Source: Vogesella margarita (lineage in GTDB: Bacteria > Pseudomonadota > Gammaproteobacteria > Burkholderiales > Chromobacteriaceae). From it: 64,000 nt of DNA. The notes under the pieces were generated by a model. That model saw only the letters and a program-made list of their open reading frames with translations, was not told the origin of the DNA and searched no databases. Position numbers and translations under genes: made by a program. Below are positions 58,850-64,000 of this stretch, one piece after another; the stretch's first letter is position 1; each line of letters starts with the position of its first letter. The stretch covers positions 186,001-250,000 of the forward strand of contig NZ_JAQQLE010000001.1 of assembly GCF_028548475.1 (NCBI RefSeq). The letters are read 5' to 3'.

Positions 58850-59856
58850 CTGCGGAACTGGTATTGCCGGTAATCTTCGCCGGCCTGATGGCCATCTCGC
58901 TGCTGGCCTACGTGATTCTCGACGGCTACGACCTGGGCGTCGGTGTGCTGTTGCCGCTGGGCAGCGACAGCGAGCGCGACACCATGATCGCCAGCATCGG
59001 CCCGTTCTGGGATGCCAACGAAACCTGGCTGGTACTGGGGGTCGGCCTGCTGCTGGTGGCCTTCCCGATGGCGCACGGCATCATCCTCGGCGAGCTGTAT
59101 CTGCCGGTGGCGCTGATGTTGCTGGGCTTGATCCTGCGTGGGGTGGCGTTCGACTTCCGCGTCAAGGCGCAGGCGCAGCACCAGCCGGCGTGGAACGCCG
59201 CCTTCGCTGCCGGCTCGCTGTTGGCCGCAGGCAGCCAGGGCGTGATGCTGGGGCGCTACCTCACCGGCTTCGCGCCCGGCGCGGCGGCGTGGGGCTTCGC
59301 GCTGCTGGCCGGGGCCGGGCTGACCGCCGCCTACGTGCTGCTGGGGGCCGGCTGGCTGATCATGAAAACCGAAGGCGAGCTGCAGCAGCGCGCCACGCGC
59401 TGGGCGCAGCGCGCGCTGCTGGGCGCCGGGCTCGCGGTGTTGCTGGTGTCGATCGCCACGCCACTGGCAAGCAGCCGTATCGCCACCAAATGGTTTGTGC
59501 TGCCGGACTTTCTGCTGCTGTTGCCCTTGCCGCTGGTCACGCTGGCGCTGTTCGGGCTGCTGGCCGTCAGCCTGCCAAGGCTGGCCGCAAGGCAGGCGGC
59601 GGGTAACGACAACTTCTGCTGGCTGCCGTTTGCCGCCACGGTGGGTATCGTGCTGCTGTCGTTCTGGGGGCTGGCCTACAGCGTGTTTCCGGAGATCGTC
59701 ATCGGCCGGTTGAGCATCTGGCAGGCGGCGAGCGATCCGGAGGCGCTGTGGGTGATCCTGATCGGCGCCGCGGTGGTGCTGCCCACCATCATCGCCTACA
59801 CCGTGTTCGCCTACCGCGTGTTCTGGGGCAAGGCGCGCGGGCTGAGCTATTCCTGA
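58846..59856 (+). CDS. cydB: Cytochrome bd ubiquinol oxidase subunit II
   Basis: CydB is the structural partner of CydA. The 336-residue protein has about eight membrane helices and the family signatures YVILDGYDLGVGVLLPLG, IGPFWDANETWLVLGVGLLLVAFPMAHGIILGELYLPVALMLLGLILRGVAFDFR, and SVFPEIVIGRLSIWQAASDP. It overlaps cydA by four bases. No cydX-like short gene follows directly; the next small gene (59993) belongs to DUF3149 and has its own upstream FNR-like box. A variant of the 13-bp motif (AAGGCTGGCCGCA) lies at 59577-59589. Confidence 0.96.
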   Translation: MTAELVLPVIFAGLMAISLLAYVILDGYDLGVGVLLPLGSDSERDTMIASIGPFWDANETWLVLGVGLLLVAFPMAHGIILGELYLPVALMLLGLILRGVAFDFRVKAQAQHQPAWNAAFAAGSLLAAGSQGVMLGRYLTGFAPGAAAWGFALLAGAGLTAAYVLLGAGWLIMKTEGELQQRATRWAQRALLGAGLAVLLVSIATPLASSRIATKWFVLPDFLLLLPLPLVTLALFGLLAVSLPRLAARQAAGNDNFCWLPFAATVGIVLLSFWGLAYSVFPEIVIGRLSIWQAASDPEALWVILIGAAVVLPTIIAYTVFAYRVFWGKARGLSYS

Positions 59857-59904
59857 GGAGGAGGGGGGCGGGCTGTTGCTTTCCCGCGGGTGCCTCGCGG
59901 CGGA

Positions 59905-59945
59905 TTGACCTGTATCAAAGTCCCTGACAAGGGTAGGGGTAAGAT
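59905..59945 (+). promoter_or_regulatory. FNR/Anr-like box and -10 of the DUF3149 gene
   Basis: TTGACCTGTATCAA (59905-59918) matches TTGAT-N4-ATCAA at 9 of 10 positions. TAAGAT (59940-59945) is a possible -10, giving a start near 59952. The box would be centred at about -41, the class II activator position. Confidence 0.6.
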
Positions 59946-59992
59946 CGAATTTATCCTGATTAGATACCGGAAACCACCGGGAGGAGCTTGAA

Positions 59993-60127
59993 ATGGAACT
60001 GTGGAAACAACTGCTCTCCGACGACGTCGGCCTGCTGAGTGTCATCACCATCGGCGTGACGTCGGTAATCGTCACCACCATCATCGTGATGTTCATCAAG
60101 AAGGTGAAAAACAGCGACCGCAAGTAA
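59993..60127 (+). CDS. DUF3149 family single-span membrane miniprotein
   Basis: A 44-residue protein starting MELWKQLLSDDVGLLSVITIG, with one hydrophobic helix (about residues 14-35, LLSVITIGVTSVIVTTIIVMFI) and a basic C-terminus (KKVKNSDRK) that should face the cytoplasm. It matches DUF3149, a family of tiny membrane proteins of unknown function in Betaproteobacteria. A strong ribosome binding site (GGGAGGAGC) precedes the ATG and a strong terminator follows, so it is surely translated. The near-consensus FNR-like site upstream and the position behind cydAB suggest a role in low-oxygen respiration. Confidence 0.85.
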   Translation: MELWKQLLSDDVGLLSVITIGVTSVIVTTIIVMFIKKVKNSDRK

Positions 60128-60146
60128 GCGCGACGCCGATTTCCGC

Positions 60147-60178
60147 AAAAAGGGCACGACCGGGGTCGTGCCCTTTTT
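60147..60178 (+). terminator. Terminator after the DUF3149 gene
   Basis: A 15-bp perfect stem, including its A and T ends, around GG (AAAAAGGGCACGACC and complement). Confidence 0.9.
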
Positions 60179-60213
60179 CATGGCCACACGCGATAGCAGG
60201 GGCCGTTAAACGG

Positions 60214-60251
60214 CAAAAGCCGGAAGTGCTGGGCAGCACTTCCGGCTTTCT
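60214..60251 (-). terminator. Terminator of the tRNA-Pro gene
   Basis: A 16-bp stem (60216-60231 with 60234-60249) ending in TTTT on the minus strand, six bases beyond the tRNA 3' end. Confidence 0.85.
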
Positions 60252-60256
60252 GATTC

Positions 60257-60333
60257 TGGTCGGGGTGAGAGGATTCGAACCTCCGGCCTCTACGTCCCGA
60301 ACGTAGCGCTCTACCAGGCTAAGCTACACCCCG
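60257..60333 (-). tRNA. tRNA-Pro(CGG)
   Basis: A 77-nucleotide cloverleaf read on the minus strand. The acceptor stem CGGGGTG/CACCCCG has discriminator A and an encoded CCA. The anticodon stem CTACG/CGTAG encloses TTCGGGA, so the anticodon is CGG with G37, the TrmD target. The T arm contains GGTTCGAATCC. Confidence 0.96.
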
Positions 60334-60475
60334 AATGCTGCGCATTTTAACCGGCTTGGCGGCCAAAGAAAAGCCCCCTGCGGTGGTGTGGCTTAAGCCT
60401 TGGCGCCTTTGTTGGCGGTGCTGGCGGCGATTTTTACGGAAAAACAAGGCTTTAGCCGCCGTCGTGTGACGAGGC

Positions 60476-61189
60476 TCAGGACGCGGTTTTTTTCTTGCGT
60501 CCGCGCGTGCTTTTCTGCTGGCTTTCCTGCGCGCGATACCACGCCTCCAGCGCTTCTTCCGCGTTCAGCACGTGCTGGCGCAGGAAGGCCGCCGCGCTGA
60601 TGGCGTCCTTCTGCTTGCACAGCTCCAGCAGCCGGGTGTGCTCGTGGTGGGCGCGGTCGTTGAAGCCGGTGAGCAGGATTTGCATCCGCGTGTAGCGGTC
60701 GGTGCGGTTGTGCAGCTGCTCGATGATGGCCAGCGTCTGCGGCCGGGCGGCGGCGCGGTACAGCGCCATGTGGAACTGCGCGTTGAGGATGCCCCACGCG
60801 CTGATGTCCTTGTCGCGCAGCGCGATCTCGAACTTGGCCAGCAGTGCCTCGGCCTCGGCGATGTCGGCGCTGGTCTGGCGCGGGATCGCCTCCAGCAGCA
60901 CGTCGCACTCCAGCAGCACGCGCACGCGCAGCAGCTCGACGATTTCCGGCAGCGACAGCCGCGACACTACCGCGCCCTTGTTGTCCTCGATATTGACCAG
61001 CCCTTCCGCTTCCAGCTGGCGCAGCGCCTCGCGTACCGGTACGCGGCTCATGCCCAGTTCGCGCGACAGCGCCTCCTGGCGCAGCTGGCTGCCGTCGGCC
61101 CATTCGCCGGCGAGGATGCGCTGGCGGATGGCGTCGGTAGCGACGGTGGTGAGTGACAGCGGTGCGCTGTCCTTGCTTTCCTGACTCAT
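60476..61189 (-). CDS. GntR-family (FCD/FadR-type) transcriptional regulator
   Basis: A 237-residue GntR regulator with the N-terminal winged helix (TDAIRQRILAGEWADGSQLRQEALSRELGMSRVPVREALRQLEAEGLVNIEDNKGAVVSRL) and an all-helical FCD effector domain (VRVLLECDVLLEAI; FHMALYRAAARPQ; HHEHTRLLELC). The tail is lysine-rich. ATG 61189 has AGAGGT upstream; ATG 61204 is an alternative. It lies next to the aldehyde dehydrogenase and DapA-family genes on the same strand and probably regulates them, with a pathway intermediate as effector. Confidence 0.92.
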   Translation of the reverse strand: MSQESKDSAPLSLTTVATDAIRQRILAGEWADGSQLRQEALSRELGMSRVPVREALRQLEAEGLVNIEDNKGAVVSRLSLPEIVELLRVRVLLECDVLLEAIPRQTSADIAEAEALLAKFEIALRDKDISAWGILNAQFHMALYRAAARPQTLAIIEQLHNRTDRYTRMQILLTGFNDRAHHEHTRLLELCKQKDAISAAAFLRQHVLNAEEALEAWYRAQESQQKSTRGRKKKTAS

Positions 61190-61264
61190 GGTGACCTCTT
61201 TCATGCAGGCGCTACCTTACCATAGCTGGCCGTCCGGCCACGCGCTTGTCATTGCTGGCTGCGA

Positions 61265-61290
61265 CAAAAAAGCGCCCCGCAGGGCGCAAG
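61265..61290 (-). terminator. Terminator after the aldehyde dehydrogenase gene
   Basis: On the minus strand GCGCCC/GGGCGC around TGCG-like loop sequence is followed by TTTTTTG (plus-strand A run at 61265-61271). Confidence 0.8.
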
Positions 61291-61324
61291 GTGCAGTCAG
61301 GATTGGCTGCACGCAGAGCAAGCC

Positions 61325-62752
61325 TTACAGGCCGATATAGGCAGTTTTCACCGTGGTATAGAACTCCGCGGCGTAGCGGCCCTGCTCGCGCGGGCCGTGG
61401 CTGGAGCCTTTGCGGCCGCCGAACGGCACGTGGTAATCCACCCCGGCGGTGGGCAGGTTCACCATCACCATGCCGGCTTCGCTGTTACGGCGGAAGTGCG
61501 TGGCCAGCGCCAGCGACTGGGTGCAGATGCCGGAAGCCAGCCCGAACGGCGTGTCGTTGGCCAGCGCCAGCGCATGCTCGTAGTCATCGGCACGCAGCAC
61601 CGCTGCCACCGGGCCGAAGATTTCCTCGCGGCTGATCGCCATCTGCGGCGTGCAGCCGGCAAACAGCGCCGGCGACTGGTAGTAGCCGCGGGTGGCAAGC
61701 TGCAACCGCTCACCGCCGCACAGCAGGCTGGCACCTTCGGCCAGGCCCTGTTCCACGTAGCCTAGGTTGCCGGCCAGCTGCGATTCGCTGGCCACCGGGC
61801 CGATCTGCGTCTCCGCCGCCAGCGCATTGCCCACCCGCAGCGCGGCAGTGCGTTCCATCAACCGGCCAACGAACTGGTCATGGATGCCGCTGCACACGAT
61901 CAAGCGGCTGCTGGCAGTGCAGCGCTGGCCGGTGGAATAGAACGCGCCGTTGAGCGCGCACTCCACCGCCTGCTCCAGCTTGGCGTCGTCGGCCACTACC
62001 AGCGGGTTCTTGCCGCCCATTTCCAGCTGCACCTTGATGCCGCGCGCCGCGCAGTCTGCGGCCAACCTTTCGCCGGTGGCCTGCGAGCCGGTAAAGCTCA
62101 GCGCGTCGATGCCGGCATCCAGCAGCGCCGGTCCCAGCACGCGGCCGCTGCCCATGACCAGGTTGAACACCCCGGCCGGCAAGCCGGCGCGCTGCAGGAT
62201 GTCGGCCAGCGCCCAGGCCGAGCCCGGCACCAGCTCCGCCGGCTTCATCACCACGGTGTTGCCGAAGGCCAGCGCCGGCGCGGCTTTCCACGCCGGAATG
62301 GCAATCGGGAAGTTCCACGGCGTGATCAGCCCCACCACGCCTACCGGCTCGCGGCTGATCAGCACCTCCACACCCGGGCGCACCGAATCCACCAGCTCGC
62401 CCTGCGCGCGCAGCGCCTCGCCGGCGAAAAACTTGAAGATCTGGCCGGCGCGCGCCACCTCGCCGATGGCTTCCGGCAGCGTCTTGCCTTCCTCGCGCGC
62501 CAGCAGCGTGCCCAGCTCGATCTTGCGCGCCAGAATCTCGCTGCCGGCGGCGTCCAGGATGTCGGCGCGCTGCTGCGGCGTGCTGCGCGACCACGCCGGG
62601 AAGGCGGCACGCGCCGCGGCCACCGCCTCGCGCATGTCGTCGGCACCGGCGCTGGCGTATTCGCCCACCACGTCATCGAGGTCGGAGGGGTTGCGGTTGA
62701 CGATGGCCGGCTGCCCGCCGCGCCATTCGCCATTGATGAGGTTGCAATGCAT
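61325..62752 (-). CDS. Aldehyde dehydrogenase, probable 2,5-dioxovalerate (alpha-ketoglutaric semialdehyde) dehydrogenase
   Basis: A 475-residue NAD(P)-dependent aldehyde dehydrogenase. The catalytic cysteine is C278 (GQRCTASSRLIV) and the general base E244 (LEMGGKNPLVV). The cofactor region is TPWNFPIAIPAWKAAPALAFGNTVVMKPAE and FTGSQATGERLA. It resembles alpha-ketoglutaric semialdehyde dehydrogenases. With the DapA-family gene just upstream this fits the last step of hydroxyproline (or aldarate or arabinose) breakdown, giving 2-oxoglutarate. ATG 62752 follows CAGGAGTCTT. A motif copy (E-R-L-A-A-D) lies inside. Confidence 0.88.
   Translation of the reverse strand: MHCNLINGEWRGGQPAIVNRNPSDLDDVVGEYASAGADDMREAVAAARAAFPAWSRSTPQQRADILDAAGSEILARKIELGTLLAREEGKTLPEAIGEVARAGQIFKFFAGEALRAQGELVDSVRPGVEVLISREPVGVVGLITPWNFPIAIPAWKAAPALAFGNTVVMKPAELVPGSAWALADILQRAGLPAGVFNLVMGSGRVLGPALLDAGIDALSFTGSQATGERLAADCAARGIKVQLEMGGKNPLVVADDAKLEQAVECALNGAFYSTGQRCTASSRLIVCSGIHDQFVGRLMERTAALRVGNALAAETQIGPVASESQLAGNLGYVEQGLAEGASLLCGGERLQLATRGYYQSPALFAGCTPQMAISREEIFGPVAAVLRADDYEHALALANDTPFGLASGICTQSLALATHFRRNSEAGMVMVNLPTAGVDYHVPFGGRKGSSHGPREQGRYAAEFYTTVKTAYIGL
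62056..62068 (-). repeat. 13-bp motif copy in the aldehyde dehydrogenase gene
   Basis: On the gene's own strand it is AAGGTTGGCCGCA, read as E-R-L-A-A-D. Confidence 0.85.
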
Positions 62753-62935
62753 AAAGACTCCTGCCTGCTGCTGGCACGGGCACGCCGCAAAACCCCCGCT
62801 TTCGTTGCGATATTGCGGTGCTCACGAATAATCCCTCCTGACGTCGCCAATCCATGCGGTGTCGGGAGTTTCGTTCGCGCCTTGTCTCGCCTGGAAGTCC
62901 GGGTTTTCGGGGCACCTTCCTGCTTACAGCCGAAA

Positions 62936-62975
62936 AAAATGGCCCTCCCGCCGCGAGAGCGGGAAGGCGGGACTG
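62936..62975 (-). terminator. Possible terminator after the DapA-family gene
   Basis: On the minus strand TCCCGC pairs with GCGGGA, and GGGCCA then a run of T follows. The T run is a few bases away from the stem, so termination is uncertain. Confidence 0.4.
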
Positions 62976-62979
62976 CGGC

Positions 62980-62992
62980 AAGGTTGGCCGCA
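62980..62992 (+). repeat. 13-bp motif copy between the DapA-family and aldehyde dehydrogenase genes
   Basis: Exact AAGGTTGGCCGCA, 28 bases past the stop of the minus-strand DapA-family gene. Confidence 0.85.
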
Positions 62993-63019
62993 AGATCGGG
63001 GAGAGTACTGCGGTGACGC

Positions 63020-63922
63020 TTACACCGCCGGCAGCTGCGGGCGGCTATCCAGCCCGGCCTGGATGATCGCTGCCACGCGCTCGCGCTCGGCGCCGGTCAG
63101 CGGCAGACGCGGGGCGCGCACATGCTCGGTGCCCACGCCGACCATGGCTTCACACAGCTTCAGGTTCTGCACCAGCTTCATCGACACATCCAGGTGCAGC
63201 AGCGGCGCGAACCAGCGGTAGATGGCACGGGCTTCTTCCACACGGCCGGCCTTGGCCAGTTTGTAGATGGCCACGGTTTCTTTCGGGAACGCCACCACCA
63301 GGCCGGCAACCCAGCCGTCGGCGCCCATCACGATGCTTTCCAGTGCCAGGTCATCCACGCCGCTGAAGATGGCGTAGCGGCTGCCCACGGCATTGATCAC
63401 GTTGGTCAGGGTGCGGATGTCGCCGCTGGATTCCTTGATCGCCACGTATTTCGGCTCTTTTGCCATCTCTACGTACATTTCCGGGGTGATGTTCACGCCG
63501 TAAGCGATCGGGTTGTTGTAGATCATGATCGGCAGCGGGCTGGCATCGGCCACGCGCTGGTAATGATTGATGGTCTCGCGCTCGTCGGACACGTAGCGCA
63601 TGGCCGGCAGCAGCATGATGCCGTCGGCGCCGGCGGCGTGAGCGGCCTGGGCCAGCGCGGCAGCGGCGCGGGTGCTGTCTTCGGCCACGGTCAGCAGCAC
63701 CGGCTTGTTGCCGGCCACTTCCTTGGCTGCCTTCAGGATGGCGATTTTTTCGTCCGCGGTCAGGGTGGAAGCCTCGCCCAGCGAACCGCAGACGATGATG
63801 CCGTCGGCGCCGCAGTCCAGCTGCCACTTGATGTGGTTCACGGTGCCGGCGATGTCCAGCGACTCGTCAGCGTTGAACTTGGTGGTAACGGCGGGGAAAA
63901 CGCCAGTCCAGAGATGTGCCAT
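63020..63922 (-). CDS. DapA-family lyase, probable 1-pyrroline-4-hydroxy-2-carboxylate deaminase
   Basis: A 300-residue TIM-barrel protein of the dihydrodipicolinate synthase/N-acetylneuraminate lyase family. The Schiff-base lysine is K163 (YVAIKESSGD) and the active-site tyrosine Y135 (PIMIYNNPIAYG). GSLGEASTLTADEK forms the carboxylate-binding loop. It lacks a dap context, and its N-terminus (LWTGVFPAVTTKFNADESLDIAGT) resembles proteins of hydroxyproline-catabolism clusters, which deaminate 1-pyrroline-4-hydroxy-2-carboxylate to 2-oxoglutarate semialdehyde. The downstream semialdehyde dehydrogenase would finish the pathway. 5-Dehydro-4-deoxyglucarate dehydratase is the main alternative. ATG 63922 follows AAGGAGCAACACC. 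Epimerase and oxidase partners would lie beyond the window. Confidence 0.85.
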   Translation of the reverse strand: MAHLWTGVFPAVTTKFNADESLDIAGTVNHIKWQLDCGADGIIVCGSLGEASTLTADEKIAILKAAKEVAGNKPVLLTVAEDSTRAAAALAQAAHAAGADGIMLLPAMRYVSDERETINHYQRVADASPLPIMIYNNPIAYGVNITPEMYVEMAKEPKYVAIKESSGDIRTLTNVINAVGSRYAIFSGVDDLALESIVMGADGWVAGLVVAFPKETVAIYKLAKAGRVEEARAIYRWFAPLLHLDVSMKLVQNLKLCEAMVGVGTEHVRAPRLPLTGAERERVAAIIQAGLDSRPQLPAV

Positions 63923-64000
63923 GGTGTTGCTCCTTCAGGGGGTAGGGTGCAGCGACTGTGCTGCGGTCCATTTCATGCTAGGGCTTTTTGAATACAAAAC

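Noticed and set aside
59993-60127. Small gene behind cydB as cydX
   Set aside because: CydX proteins are usually directly adjacent to cydB and start with a MWYFAW-like pattern; this product begins MELWKQLL, fits DUF3149, and is 136 bases away with its own promoter.

Overview
The window is high-GC bacterial chromosome with gene orders typical of Betaproteobacteria. The blocks rlmE-ftsH-folP-glmM, surE-pcm-nlpD-rpoS, rpsP-rimM-trmD-rplS and clpS-clpA, together with the DUF1841 and DUF4149 proteins, suggest the order Neisseriales, most likely a Chromobacteriaceae-type organism (inferred from gene content; no rRNA is present). I see no phage, transposase gene or CRISPR array. Most of the window is ordinary core genome.

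Layout. 1-9.7 kb: the 3' part of carB, greA with an attenuator-like leader, a DUF4149 membrane protein, yhbY, rlmE-ftsH-folP-glmM, a DedA protein and an FKBP isomerase. 9.7-19.4 kb: a DUF2189 membrane protein and a 2-hydroxyacid dehydrogenase, then an eight-gene lipid-modification operon (FAD oxidoreductase, DUF1365, cyclopropane-fatty-acid-synthase-like methyltransferase, chalcone-isomerase-like protein, MFS transporter, DUF3833 lipoprotein, SDR, SnoaL-like protein). It is followed by a MerR regulator carrying the complete CarH/LitR cobalamin photoreceptor signature. 19.4-28.8 kb: a MITE-like element, DUF1841, a glutathione peroxidase, trmB, a small ribbon-helix-helix-like protein, an SDR, a ferredoxin reductase, a histone-deacetylase-family hydrolase and a moxR-DUF58-tgpA operon. 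28.8-39.3 kb: rpoS-nlpD-pcm-surE, nadA, a 900-residue Pat-type acyl-CoA synthetase/acetyltransferase, rpsP-rimM-trmD-rplS and xerD. 39.5-54.8 kb: clpA-clpS, cspA, an mdtH-like transporter with a divergent LysR gene, icd, a second monomeric isocitrate dehydrogenase, rluE, aceK, an unknown gene and mutS. 54.9-64 kb: a GAF-GAF-PAS-GGDEF diguanylate cyclase, a GbsR/MarR-type regulator with cyanide-insensitive-type cydAB, a 44-residue DUF3149 membrane protein, tRNA-Pro(CGG) and a GntR-ALDH-DapA-family set that fits hydroxyproline catabolism.

The most unusual signal is not a gene. A 13-bp motif, AAGGTTGGCCGCA or its variant AACGTTGGCCGCA, occurs 28 times exactly by eye (19 + 9) in 64 kb, on both strands. 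Far less than one copy is expected by chance. Twelve copies are intergenic and sixteen are in coding sequence, where they mostly read RLAA/TLAA or, in reverse, AANL/AANV. Eight copies form four inverted pairs; one pair makes the hairpin between convergent btuE-like and trmB genes. This is how DNA uptake sequences behave in Neisseriaceae and Pasteurellaceae, but the sequence matches none of the dialects I know. I propose it as an undescribed uptake-signal-like repeat; a chromosome-organisation site is the main alternative.

Other regulatory signals: two near-consensus FNR/Anr boxes, one overlapping the -10 of the gbsR-cydAB promoter (repressor position) and one placed for class II activation of the DUF3149 gene; a palindromic operator candidate at the gbsR start; an 11-bp inverted repeat upstream of the monomeric isocitrate dehydrogenase; and isocitrate-node control with both dehydrogenase types and AceK side by side.
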